In this document: positions 9,323 through 21,585 of the stretch, one piece after another | How positions within the stretch are numbered: position 1 is the first letter of the stretch | Layout: each line of letters begins with the position of its first letter | Source: Actinomucor elegans | Lineage: Eukaryota > Mucoromycota > Mucoromycetes > Mucorales > Mucoraceae | Length of the DNA stretch: 64,000 nt | Direction: 5' to 3' | NCBI GenBank assembly: GCA_026027325.1 | Contig: JAMSLZ010000006.1 | Coordinates: forward strand, 1,798,001 to 1,862,000 | Translations under genes and position numbers: made by a program | Notes under the pieces: generated by a model | Databases searched by the model: none | Told to the model about the DNA's origin: nothing | What the model saw: only the letters and a program-made list of their open reading frames with translations

Positions 9323-11447
9323 CTAATGCAAGATGATCTTTTCCAGTTGGTCCCAGTCACCTACATCGATTACAGGTTTTATAAAGGGTGCTACTGCATC
9401 ATAAGCCAAGATAAGAGGGTCCTTTTCGTTCCAATAATCGGTGATAAAGTCTGAAATACATTGTGAGCGAGCAGGCATATGCGCTGTATTTGTACTGATG
9501 CCCTTTTTAAGCCCAAAATCCTTCATCGCTTGTATAGGGCGAACATAAGTAGGCGCTACACCACTCATGCCGGAAGCCATCATTGAAAACCCGAGATCTT
9601 CACAGTTCAATTGGCGATCTATCTTTTCATGAAGCTTGGGTTCTAATAAACTATTTTTTTTTGTTAGTGGTGTTTTAGGTTAATCCAAAGATGATGAAAC
9701 TTACCAGGTAAAAGCGAATAAATAATCCGACCTGATAAACATGCTCTTAGTCAATACAATGCTATAGGGCGCTTTGCCGATCAAGTCATAAGTGGCTTCA
9801 TGAGTTGTTGAATTGTAAGTATGTAGGCGAGGGAAATGACCCACAACACTATCTTTACGCGATTGCCAAACCTAGGATAGCGTGTCAAGATAGACACATA
9901 CTTTTAGTTTCAATGCACACTTACCGAAAAGGTGAATTCTAAATCATCTATATCTACGTAGACATCATCATCCAGGATATAAACTGCGTCAGTCTGCAGT
10001 TGGTCCACAGGATTGAAGCGGTTATTGAGGGAATCAAAAGTCTGGCTAAGAACCTTGAGACGAGAGTAATCTTTTTCTTGGATGCTTCGATAAAGGGATG
10101 CAGGCACTTGCAACGCAGGATTATGCCATGTCACAAATACAGTATGCACTTTAGATGATTTAAGCAGGTGCTGAATAATCAGCGAAAGGTATTCAATACG
10201 TTCAGGGTTATATGTGCTAATCATGACTGAGAACTGATCTTGAATAGGGAAAGCGTTGATATCTGACTTGGATCCAATGTAGGAATCACAGATTGTATGT
10301 TGTCTTGCTTGATTCTTCCAATCGGACTCTACTACTGAGTTGTATTTAGTTAAAAATAAATATCTTTGTAGTGTTCAAATGGATATACATTACCCGGACT
10401 CAACAAGTGTCCCATATCATTGGCAGTACGGCGCCATTTGTAAAAGCCGATAGGATCGTATTGTTTCTTCCAATCAACATCGCCATAAGAGTGAAACATC
10501 CACGGCTTCATTGGACCAGTAAAGATCTGCGCGCTCTAGAGATAAACCATATTAGGTTTCAACTAACTTGTGTTGATTGTAAACACTTGCGGATTTTACC
10601 TTTTTAATCGAATCAGCTGGAATACACAGCGGATATTTCAAATAGATTTGTTTGATCAATTGAGTAAATGTGATATGCTTGCTCTCAGAAATCTGTCTAT
10701 AGTCTCGGATAAGGAGTTCAAACGAGCTGGGATTCGGTTCTAGAACGAACAATGAGGTATTCAAGTCGTTGGTCAAAGCGGCGCCGGCGGGGTAATTGAA
10801 TAAGAGATCAACATCCTATACAACGTATGTTTAAACAGCGCGTCTATAGTAATCACCCAGACAAACTTACATTATCAAACAGGATTTCTGGCGTAAAATA
10901 CACAATTTTCTGATAATCAAATAGAGCCCAAAGGTTTACAACGTCATTACAAACATCGGTGTCCTGCGTGTCAAGCTGTTGTGGAAATGAAGTCTAATAA
11001 AGGAGTTTGATAAGCCAGATTGTATAGTACAATAAAACATAATTAAATAATTTACTCTGACAATTCGCGCGCCAAGCTTTTCCAGACTCTCAATATCTTG
11101 ATATCGGAATTCAATGGATTCAGGAAGCAATACAATGATGTCTGATTTGGATGAAGGCTTATTAGCATAAGCAGCGTTTAAAGAATAGATAGACACCATG
11201 GTAGGTTCCATCTAATTATCCAGTTAGCAACATGTCACAGATTCATCTATAGGATTCTTTTTACCATTTTAGGATCACAAATCATGGTTGCGAAGGCGTT
11301 CTTCTTTTCAAATGTCTTCCAGTATGAGTTTTTCGGTGAATGCTGCGTGTTATATACATTGGATAAATGTACAGCTGGGTATAGTGTATATAAAAGCAGA
11401 CAGCAGAACACGGATGCCAGAGTTAGTATGTAGAATCTTCTATTCAT
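9323..11447 (-). CDS. Membrane-anchored two-domain glycosyltransferase: degenerate GT8 + GT64 (exostosin C-terminal type)
   Basis: Eight exons (11265-11447, 11056-11211, 10871-10993, 10600-10815, 10394-10535, 9925-10334, 9705-9871, 9323-9650) give 574 residues. Residues about 5-25 are a signal anchor, so a type II Golgi protein is expected. Residues about 65-270 follow the GT8/glycogenin fold (IVLLPESIEFRYQDIESLEK, NLWALFDYQKIVYF, NTSLFVLEPNPSSFE, IFTGPMKPWMF). Where active GT8 enzymes have an Asp-x-Asp, this one reads Thr-Pro-Glu. Residues about 305-574 are a GT64 domain like EXTL2/EXT C-termini: FSVMISTYNPER, the metal-binding ILDDDVY near 396-398, FSVWQSR, and the catalytic-region RQLNCEDLGFSM. 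GT64 enzymes transfer N-acetylhexosamine from UDP-sugars. The acceptor in this fungus is unknown. Confidence 0.85.
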
Positions 11448-11867
11448 GATATCTAAGCAATTCTTTCTAATGGTTTAGTCAAAGAAAGTGAAAGAAAGAA
11501 GCTAAAGGGTCTAGAAACCTTCGAAAGTTTATATTTAAACATCTAATCCAAGTGGTCACAGTGATTGAAGTTCCGTATTCATAACAGATGTCATGTTTCG
11601 TTGAACAGGCAAGAAGTCTAGTTTCTAGTCAAGTTAAACTGGTGATAAGCAATTGAAAATACATATTTTCTTATCTTTCTTGACACCTTTGGATATAATC
11701 CCTCAATCTACTCTTTTAAATCATTCAAAAATGTCTTGGCGATCATTCAACTCAAAAGGCCTAACGAAACGGAGTCCACAAATGAGCTTCAACTCGAAAA
11801 TAAATCCGAATTCTCTTCCAGGCCAACAAAAATAGCGTGTAACACTCGTCATTCTTTTGTATTTTAT
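11448..11867. other. Short intergenic region between the GT8-GT64 gene and the Bud4-like gene
   Basis: About 420 bases holding the promoter of the glycosyltransferase (transcribed left) and the 3' end of the Bud4-like gene. A 34-codon plus-strand frame starting at 11731 has no recognisable features and is not called. Confidence 0.5.
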
Positions 11868-14800
11868 TTAGTCTGAAAAGGGTAAGCGTAGTGGCACACG
11901 GCCTATCATAGATTTCAGCGTCTTGACCCATTCTTCGCTTTCTTCTAAATCATCACTGACACAATCAAGATAGTAATCTGGAAACGTCAATCTAAAGAAG
12001 CCTTTGTGATTATCGGCATGAATCGATTCAGTAAACACCTTGGAAGTATCTTCTTCTATTAAGGTAACAATGACTTTGTCTGCTGCAGCACTGAGCCTTA
12101 TTACATCTGCAATATTATAATGGTCCCATACTTGTCGGTTATTACCATTTTCTTCTGATGTGTAACCAATAAGCTGGCTGCCGATTAAACGGTAGAAATG
12201 CCTCTCCCATACCTAGTATTCATATGAATCAGATGGTTGTCTACATCTGTTATGAGCTATTTACCTTCAAGCCTTGGCGTCTGGTTGATAAGTAGCCACT
12301 CTGCCAACATGTATCATGCCATTGGCGAATCTTGAGAGTCAGGTCACATTCTCTAAGTGTTTTAGGTACTTGCTATAGAGATGGGTTAGTAAAAGCATGT
12401 AATAGAAGCATTGCATCCTTACCACAGATGGATTAGATACAGGTAGATACAGCATTTCAACATTTAGTTTGCCCACAATCTTGAGAAAATCTTCATCGTC
12501 ACCAAACTGTTCTCTTCTTGCACGCTCTCGGTTCGTTCGAGCATACCATGAATTAAAGCAATCAAAGTGAGCTTCATAAGTCTTCTTATAACATCCAGGT
12601 ACCATATGATCTACTGCAAATCGTGTTTGACCTATAGCACCATCATCTGGATGAACGTACCCCGATAAATGCTCTTTTTGTTTACGTATCGAAGTAAACC
12701 AGCGACTCCAGCCGGTTCTTGGCTTGACGTGATAATCAGGACGTACATGCAAAGATACAGTAATAATCATTCCTGGTCTAGTATCAATACAACACTCATA
12801 ATCCATCAAGATCTGATGGGTCAATATCTCATAACGGGACATGTATTCATATTCCCCATCACTAATTACACAACGTACATAGGTAATTTCTTTGGGTAGC
12901 GGTAATAACATGTGGTGAGCGCCACTGATACCAATATACATTTTACCAAAGCTTGTGGCTTCCAAAGAAGACATAGAAATCTTGGCGGCATCTGAACTGG
13001 TTTTGCGATCATCCAATGATAAGTTGATTTCGTGGGCGTTAGGGATACCTCGACTTTGTTCTGCTGGGCTTGACTGTTCCGTTGAAGCGCCTGGTGAGGA
13101 TGAAATAGCCCGCTTGACCATGACTTCATCATTATCCTGACCTTCTAAACCGCCACCCCCACTAGTGTCAAATGCTGAGCCACCTTGTACGTCCAAATTC
13201 TTTTTGCTCAGGTTGGGCAAGGCATTCATGTAGTGCGAAATGTCTTCTACACGAGGTTTGTTCGGATCATGAGGCACCATTTCTTGCTGTGTACCTGCTT
13301 CAGCAATTGCAATAGTACGAGAGGGTATCTTGATCAGCGATAGCGTATCATCTTCATCGACAGTGTCTTCTTTTTTTGCTGGCAAATGCTGCTGAGGAGT
13401 TGATAAAGATACTACAGAAGCTGAAGCAAACTGGTCAGCTGCCTCTTTAGGTATTTCTGTCTTTGTTACATATACAGAATCCACAGAATCGTTCGTTAGC
13501 TGATTATTCTCATGCGCCTGTATTACACCACTGCTATTATTGTGGAACTGACCCATGAACACAACAATTTCGCCTTCTTCTTGATCTGCTTCGTCTGAAT
13601 GACCACCGTGATAATAGCTACTTTCACCTCTTCCTTTTGGATTGCTTGGGCTTGTATGAAGCTTTGTCGAGTAATAATTATCAGCATCATCATCAAAACT
13701 ATCACGTTTCTTTTCTTGACTAACAGCAAGATTTCGAGTGGATTCAATAGCTTCAGATGCAGTATTATGAACAGTGGCCGAAGTAACCTGTAATTTGGTG
13801 GAATAATAATCTTCGCTTTGGTTCTTTTGATCACCATCACGATGTGTTTGCTGGCTATAATATCCAAAAGCATCATCTTCTTCTTCATCCTCCAGTTTTG
13901 TGTTTTCAGTTGAATTCGAATTTTTATAAGAGTACGCATCAGATATCAATGAAGAAGAATCGCTACGTCGATTAGGATCGTTTGTGCCTTGATTGTAATA
14001 GTATTCAGAGTCACTATTACCCTCTGCCAATTGAGACTGTCGACGCAATTCTGCCTGTTGTTGGTCAGTCCATTCATCATCAGGATCAAACCACTGTTCG
14101 CTACCTGCTTCACTGGTAGCTACACTACTCAGCATAGATTCTCGTTTGGCCGCTGCTGCTGCTGAAGCAAGTTGAATACCTGTTGACCAATGATTGCGCT
14201 GACTACCACTTTGTCGTTTCTTTCCATCAAACCCTTGTTGTTTAGTGCTAACATCCGTATCATGATTGATAACAATAGAGTCCACTGCGTCGGTAGGATT
14301 GATCTCGCCCTGACGGACATGGTTAGATGCCAGGATCTGGTTATTGTTTTGCTGCGTCCAGTCATCGTCCAACTTGTCCAAGCGCGCTTCGTGTTGAGAT
14401 GTTAAAGTTTTAAGGATACTTTGCTCATCCATGTCTGAAGACATAGATAACCTTTCGTCTCTATCAGTATTAGAGGCCGAGGCATACTCATCGTCTTCAA
14501 AATCGGTAGCCTGCTGCGACATTAAAGTATCATAGGCGGATTCCCATTCAGGTGCAATAGATTCATTATTTTGATTGGATGGAGCAATATTTCTGCTTGA
14601 CAAATTGTCTGACTGTTGATGTTGTTGCTGCTGCTGGAATGGTATGGTATGTGGGTTAGCCAATGTTGGTGTGGTAGCTTCGTCTTCATCACTTTCGATT
14701 TCTTCGGGATGATGATGACTATTTCCAGGATCTGTTTGATTCTTAGCCTGGCTATCATCGTCGTATCGTATAGTGTCAATGGGCGATGGTACTTTTTTAT

Positions 14801-17792
14801 AAGTGGTTCCATTCTCGCTATTATTAGTGTGATTACTTTTGGTGGTAGGTATTATATCTATAGTTTCTAAGGCAATTGTGTTGGTAGATTGGGTATGTAA
14901 TGTTGCGTCAAGATCTTTTGGTTTGTTGGTATCATCTGACGGAGTGAAATCTATACCATGGTTATGATTAATGTCTGCTGTTGTTTAGCTCTCTAATTTT
15001 ACTCTATTTTACCTAATGTACGGTTTTCTAATAATACATGTTGCGGTACGGCGGAGGCCAAGGCTTTATTACTATCTGCATCATCATCCATAGGCTGGCC
15101 ATAACTTTCAGTAGGATCTAATGATTGGAAACTGTTGGTGTCATGAATCATAGGGCTAGTAATATCAGCACTACGGAAATGACGGTCATGATTGGATGTA
15201 ATAGGCGTATTTGCGACATTAGAATAGGACGAAGCTGTAGAATTAGATGATGATGAAGAAGTAGATCGACTGATGATATCCTTGGCTGTATAGGCTTTTG
15301 CGTCAGCACTGGTATCTTCATAACTATCGTTCTTACTTGCGCTGGATGATGGCTCAATGTTTAACTCTTTGGGGGTTGTACTATTGCTTTTCGAAGCTGA
15401 TGCATTATATTCCAAAGAAGATGTCGTTGGAATATCAAACATTTGCTTCTTTTGCTGCACATCTACAGTAGGTTTCTCTTCAAGTTTACTTCGGGGCTTT
15501 AACGTTGTGTCAAATGAGTATTTTTCTGCTTCAGGTGATAAAGTCTTTAAAGCAGTACCCGATAAAGTTACTGAAGAAGCTAACGTTGTATCAAGCGAAA
15601 CGGAACTGTCAGGCGCGCGAGTTGCGCTAGCTTGGAGCGTAGAGCCTAATTGCTCTTCGTGAGGTTGAGCAAGAGGAGCTTCATCGATAGAATGTAGACC
15701 GTTTTCTACAGTAATATTGGATGATATTGGTGGGCTGGAAGACTTTTTGGACGTTGTAGGTCGGTTTTCATCTTCCGGTTTTTTGTCAAAAATCGCCTTT
15801 TTATCGGATACTGACTTTTCAGCAACGCTCTTATTAGATAATAGCTTGTCGGTTACTTTCTTTTCAAACAGCGGCTTATCAATGGCTTTTATATCATCTG
15901 CTGAGCTGCTAGCTTTCGTTGTGGTAATTTTTTGGCTAATAGGGCGATCTTTACTTCTGACAGGCACTGTTGGCTTACTGCTAGTTGTATCGTCCTGCGT
16001 AACGTTGCTCTTTACAGACTGCTCCGTTGAACTAGATGGCTCAAGCTCTACTTTGTTTGTGTTAGGCATGTATATAAATAGTTAATATAGGCTTTTACCA
16101 GAAGAATTGACTTTCTTGGTGATATCGGTTTTGTTTGCTTTTTCTTCTAATGACTGATTATCATCATCTCGTTTCCAAGCAGAGAACTTCTTTCCAGTAG
16201 AATATATTTCAAGCTCCTCCTCGTCATTGAGACGCTCATGCACATTAACGATATCTTTAACTTTGTTTGAAGCGATATCCTTCTCTTTACTAGGGTTATT
16301 GCGTGATTTAGATGCAAGAGGATTTAATTTACTCGGTTTTCCAATAGTTAACGCTTCGATTTCATCTTCTGTTGTACCAGATTGATCAATTGGTGATCTA
16401 GTACCACTTGGGCTTGAAATGGCATGTGCTATGTCGTTTTCATGTTTGCCATCTTGCTGTTCAGTGGTACAATTCATTTTTTCAGATGCGATGCTGGTAT
16501 CAATGGATTTAGCTGTGCTTTGCTGCTTTTTGGTCGACATAGAAGGCTCAGGCTCATTCATTGTCTTAACCGAGGTTGGTGTAGGGGCTGGTGTTGAAAT
16601 TTTAGGTTGAACTGGATCTTCATCTTCATTATCACTCACATTAGGCGAAGTATCTCTTGAGATTGGGGACCCAGCACGTAACTGAGCTAAAGTGGGAACG
16701 TGTAATGTGTTGGTGCTTGCAGTATCAGCTGGCTGTGCTTGACGAAACACACTACCAGAGACATAGGATCTGTCTTTTAATGAATTAATCACCCTGGAAG
16801 AACGTCGAACTTGCTCTGCAACGTCTAAGAGCTTTTTGCGCTCACTAATCGCTGAGACGGTGGGTACTGCAACAACAGGTTTATCTTTCTGTTGATTTTG
16901 TTCTTCAAACTTTTTAAATAAAGGATTGTTTTTGACAGCAGAACGTTGTGCAAGCAATTCAACTTCCTTCTGACGTTTGAGTCGCTGTTTTTCGAGTTCA
17001 GCTTCTTCTTCTTCGCTCAAGACTTGACGTTTTCTTTCTTCCAAGTGACCAGGGCGAAAGTAACGTCGAGTCGAGTTTTGTCTTTCAGTTGAAGGTTTTT
17101 TCGCGCTGGGAGATTCAGCCAATTCACGTAAACGCTTGAATCTATCAGATGTATTTGCCGGGATTCGATCTTTCTGCTGTCGTGCCGACTTAACCTTATT
17201 ATTATTAATTAATAGTTTCACTTCTGGTTGTGATTCGGTATTAGCCGAGCTTTCAGTAGTTGACTTTGTAGATTTTGTAGGCAGATGGCCTGCTTTGTTG
17301 GCTATATTTGTCAGGGCGCCTTTATCAAGCAATTGCTGTGTCAACTCGGGTTGATTTAATAGATACGCGAGATGCATCACTGTATTTCCTTCTTGTCCCC
17401 ATAAACAATCATTTAACTCATTGCCTTTGGTATTCTATTGGAGTATATCAATGCCTGTAAATTTTCTTTGTTAGGTTCTCGCCACCAACCTTTAGAATAA
17501 AGTCTACAAGCACAATACGTTCAGGCGCCCACTCATCGCCAGGAACGCCATAGTCAAACAAGATATGATGCAGTGCATATACAGGCCTGATAGACGTGCC
17601 TAATATCTTGTATTCTTCCAAACGACGAATGAAATGACTAAAATCACTTTCGAGATGAGCTAAAGGCTGCAAAGGTTCCCATAATAACTGTGGCTGAAGA
17701 GAGTATATTTCCTGTATCGTGTCATAGTCAAGTGCTTCTATTGCGGTAGTCCAATCCAATATAAGCGACTCGTCTAAAGTAGGTTCCGCCAT
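11868..17792 (-). CDS. Bud4/anillin-like protein with N-terminal ankyrin repeat and C-terminal PH domain
   Basis: Six exons (17490-17792, 16099-17434, 15013-16050, 12423-14950, 12265-12372, 11868-12212) sum to exactly 1886 codons. The start MAEPTLDES was preferred to an upstream in-frame ATG because the extra residues look like 5' leader. Residues about 105-160 (LWGQEGNTVMHLAYLLNQ, ELTQQLLDKGALTNIANKAG) form an ankyrin repeat. A long disordered Ser/Thr/Lys-rich middle follows, with a charged helix near residue 240. Residues about 1560-1735 match the anillin-homology region of Bud4 (GKLNVEMLYLP), and about 1745-1880 a PH domain (GYLSTRRQGLKVWERHFYRL). Bud4/Mid2-type proteins bind septins and lipids at the division site. 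Ankyrin repeats are not usual in this family. The family call rests on the C-terminal third. Confidence 0.8.
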
Positions 17793-17946
17793 TTCATTAA
17801 AATATAAAGAGCAGAGAAAAAGAAGAAGAAAGAAAGGTTGAACTAGAGGGGCGAAAAGAACGGAGTAAAGGCTTGTACGATCATATTGCACACAGTGAAA
17901 TACCTTTTTGGGTGTTCTTAATTTACGAGTTTCCAGTAAGCTAACA

Positions 17947-18290
17947 ATGGCAAAGTCCGATAGTCCTCAAGTCCAGTTACCTGAAGCAGTTACCTTTGAT
18001 ATAAATCGCACAAGTGTATACTTTTGTAATCACACTAATGCAGGTATAGTGGCTTCTAAAGATGCCTGTTTGAAAACAATAACTAAAATCGTGCTATACG
18101 CGTCTGTTGTGTCAATAGGACGCGAGTTGGAATATCTTCAAGTGCAATCAGGACTTGGATTTCGCTGCCAAGATTTTTTATGAGAATCTAAAGATAAACC
18201 TGGCAATTAAAATTAAAAATCTTTCGAGTTTTATAACATTCGATGTACAATATAAATATCCATATCACGATTTACTTTTTTTTAAGTAAA
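17947..18290 (+). pseudogene. Probable decayed Dpb4/POLE3-type histone-fold gene
   Basis: An open frame from 17947 reads MAKSDSPQVQLPEAVTFDIN, then GIVASKDACLKTITKIVLYA, before stopping at 18183. These align with the POLE3/Dpb4 histone fold (LPxAV...I, then G-x-x-SK-A...VxYA). The expected third helix appears in another frame just after 18130 (DASWNIFKCNQDLDFAAKIF), lining up with the family's ASDVLSAMEEMEF region. Between the aligned parts there are only 30 bases with intron-like ends (GTGTAT...CTAATGCAG) and 10 bases (GTGTCAATAG). The linker of about 14 residues between helices is missing. Dpb4 is a subunit of DNA polymerase epsilon and of CHRAC-type remodellers. I read this as a fossil copy; a short functional protein of unknown role is the alternative. 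It is divergent from the Bud4-like gene, 154 bases away. Confidence 0.4.
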
Positions 18291-18832
18291 AATTAAGACA
18301 TAGTCATACTACGGACGTGAAGATGAGAGATTAGCGGACAGTAAATAATTAAATTTATTTAATTGCCGCATCCAATGAAAGACGCATAGTACTTTTTTTT
18401 TTTTTTTTTTGCATATGAATCCCTTAAGCCATTTCAAAGCGCATTTTCATTATTGAATCGTTCCATGCCTTAAACAGTATATAAAAACAGCTTTTTATCA
18501 AGGAAAAACTTGATTTATTAGCGTGAAGCCGAAAAAAAAGCATATAATCTGCAAATAAATCAAAGTACATGATGCAGAATGCATCATGCTTGCATTTTAT
18601 TCGATGTGTAATAGCGCTCAATATAAAGCTTATTGATAAGTATTGTATTTGTTCCGATTTTTTCATTAAACTAAAGTGGACTTTTTGTCCATTTCCAAAT
18701 TTACTACTACTGTTGCTGCACTTCAATGGCTAATTCCGCTTTCCAATTAAAATGTAGTATATAATTTACTGCTCCTTATATGTTCTCTTTACTTCAACCT
18801 CTTCGATCATTGTATTATAGCTTTATATAATA
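18291..18832. other. Intergenic region with T-tract; no supported gene
   Basis: Contains a run of about 19 T (18391-18410). A 100-codon minus-strand frame (18424-18726) is low in complexity and has no promoter or domain signal, so it is not called. The promoter of the coiled-coil gene is at the right end, with a TATATAATA motif (18823-18831) almost touching the ATG, too close to be its TATA box. Confidence 0.5.
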
Positions 18833-20289
18833 ATGGCACAAACTAAAGATCTTTCAGATCCCCTAGCAACAATTGAAAGCTGTGGTCTTTGGTATGTTCA
18901 ACATTCTGCTTAACTGTTAAAATTATGCTTGAAAACTGATTTAGCTTTAAATTGCAGCTTGAAACAAGCTTGCATCAATGCTCAATCACTACATGCTTAC
19001 ACCCAGAAATTAATAAAATATCAAAACATGAAAATGGAAATCAAGAAAGGATCTTTGCGGTTTGACACTTGTCTTAATTCGGAGGCGAAATTAGGTATAT
19101 AAACACATGTCTTTGCATTTTATAAATTCAACTGAACGCGTTCGTATTATTGGGATAGATTCAGAGCTACAAGAACTAGAACAAGAAACTTTGAATACAA
19201 GACAAACGTAATATCATTTCAAACATATATGAAGTATATATTTACTTATTCGGAACGTCTTTTAGAATACAAGGCCTGGAGACAAGAGTGATAGACAGTT
19301 TATCGCGAAGTTTCGACTTGGCGTCCAGTATTTGCCGTGATCTACACGTACCAGATTCTGCAGATCTAATAGCCAAATTTGATTTAGAGTCATATGAACA
19401 GCGAATTGAAAACCAAAAAGAGCTTATTGAGCTTCTCTCCAAGAATAAACTGGACTTGGGAGAATCAAAGATTATTGATGACTTATTGAGTGATGTGAGT
19501 AGATCAATACGAGATTTCATGCTCGAAGCGACGTCGAATCTCGAGGACGAAATGAATAAACAACTAGTTAAAGTTGAAAAGTTTGCGCGAGAGCAAGAAA
19601 GCATTAGTTCACAATCACATATGGAACGTTTAGCCGAGAATATAACGAGGGAAATGATGGGCTTACCTAGCATTGGCCAAGGAAAGAGCTTGAACAGCTT
19701 AGATATACCAAGGTTAACACAACATGCATTCCATGACTATTTGGGTAAACTGTTTCTCAAACAGATCAATGGCAAAGTACTATACTCGAACAAGACAAAC
19801 CCATTATTAATAACAGATAACCCTGCCAAAGTCAGAAAACACAATCGACAAAGGAACAAAATAAATGCATCCTTGAAGAAGATAGCTCAAATGGATAAGG
19901 AATCAAAAGAAATTTTGGATTTGTTTAACAAGAACTTGGGGTCGCACTCAGTACAGCATCTAATTGAAAATTTAGATCGTATTGATCAAGTTACAAAGTA
20001 AACATATCTTCTTGATCCATGCATGACAAAATACTAAATTAAGCTGTATAGAAATCACCAGGAAATTCTTGAATTTATGAACGCACCCATGGGTACCTCA
20101 TCAACGAAAGGACAAGGCATATCTAACAGGGTCAAAAACAATATACCCAGTTATCTTAATGTATATACAAGAAATGATAACTTGAGCGGTGCGCTCGCTA
20201 CTTGTTTGACTCAGCATACGGAACGTTATTATTTTTCTGATTTACTAGACCGAATGGATGCACTAGAGAAAAAGATGGACGAACTTTGA
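18833..20289 (+). CDS. Coiled-coil protein of unknown function
   Basis: Five exons (18833-18891, 18958-19094, 19159-19207, 19266-19997, 20052-20289) give 404 residues; the total is a multiple of three and every junction is GT-AG. The product is mostly charged helix (EQRIENQKELIELLSKNK, DFMLEATSNLEDEMNKQL) and ends in a short coiled coil (RMDALEKKMDEL). The first 25 residues (DPLATIESCGLCLKQAC) faintly resemble the start of the DASH-complex subunit Spc19, but the protein is more than twice as long as Spc19, so I do not assign it. No membrane segment or catalytic motif is visible. The gene is solid; the function is unknown. Confidence 0.75.
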
Positions 20290-21233
20290 TTATCTATAAT
20301 AAATATATTTGTATTCTATATTAGACTTTTTATGAACTAATAGTTAATCATATCTAAACGTTGTCGAGCTATTATTGTGATCGCATTTGTTGTTCATTGC
20401 ACTTGCGCTGACCCATGATGGTTTATTCTACTGAGTTTGTCTGTTAAGTACTGATATGTACTTGAGCAAAACTGTAACGTCACCTGGGTTTAAAGATGAG
20501 TATTAATAACAAGGAATAACCAGGGACCAAAAAAAAACGCCATACAAGTTCTATCATGTGGCTAATGTCAAATCTATATTTGCTAATTAAAGACATATTA
20601 ACTTTTTGTGACAAGCGATAAAACTATAAGGAACAAATTATAATTATAATCTATGTCTATATAATAATGTCACTAGAAACTGAAACGCATGTATCACATT
20701 ATACAGTTCACCTATTTTAGTAACAGTTGGATGTCTGCAACATGTTTGGCTGATAACCGTTCAGGTCAAAAGAATAAAAAAAAATATATATATATATCGT
20801 TGATCAAATACAGTTGGTAATACACGAAAATAGGTTTAAAAGTATATAAAATGGCAGAAAATGCCAAATAATGTAAAAAGTAATAACGAATATTGTATAT
20901 TCGCTGAGACATTATCAATAAACGTGAGTATGTACTTGATTCATTTTATTAATTGCCCAAGATTCTAAAATGATGCCTTTGCGTCCAATATAAAAAAAAA
21001 AGAGGAATGTTTTAAAATTTAGATCTGAGGAATCATGTATTTTTCAGAAATCACACCATTTCTAAGGTCCCTATATTTTTTGGTTTCAATTCAATATCGC
21101 ATCTAATGACTATTGCATGTTCAAAATACATTGTTGTATCTACAAGAATTTTTCTTCAACTAATTTACTATACTATTATTTCATTAATCCGTAATTACTT
21201 GTATTTCATTCAAATTAAATTTATTCATGTAAA

Positions 21234-21310
21234 GATCTCTCAGCTAAACACAATTTAATGTCACTCTAGATAAGTGGTGCGTGCTCAGAATAAGTTGCTT
21301 CATCTATCAG
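21234..21310 (+). repeat. Dispersed ~80-base repeat family, copy 4
   Basis: Reads AGATCTCTCAGCTAAACACA, then ATTTAATGTCACTCTAGATA, then GTGCGTGCTCAGAATAAGTT and GCTTCATCTATC. Confidence 0.6.
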
Positions 21311-21415
21311 AACAATATTTAGCAACTGTATAATCAATATGTCATATTCATCAACAGCTAACCTACAAATAATCTAGAATTCATACAACTTAAGACTAAT
21401 GATCGGTAGAGCTAC

Positions 21416-21470
21416 CAGCCGACCTCGGTTTAATATTGTAGTTAACGAACATATGCCCAAGATGAATTAT
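21416..21470 (+). repeat. Dispersed ~80-base repeat family, partial copy 5
   Basis: Keeps CCAGCCGACCTCGGTTTAAT, the best surviving version of the CCGATCTCGGTTTAAT core, then degrades. Confidence 0.45.
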
Positions 21471-21585
21471 TAAAACCATTGAAAACATTATTTGATTCCA
21501 ATATAATTATATTGCACTCATCAATATTTAACATGTAAAAACTATAAACTTCATACAATCTAGAACTAATCATAAATAAATCTTC

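Noticed and set aside
11731..11835. 34-codon plus-strand frame (MSWRSFNSKGL...)
   Set aside because: Short, no family, lies in a 420-base gap; start context alone is not enough.
18424..18726. 100-codon minus-strand frame
   Set aside because: Hydrophobic, low-complexity translation of AT-rich DNA beside a T-tract; no conserved feature.
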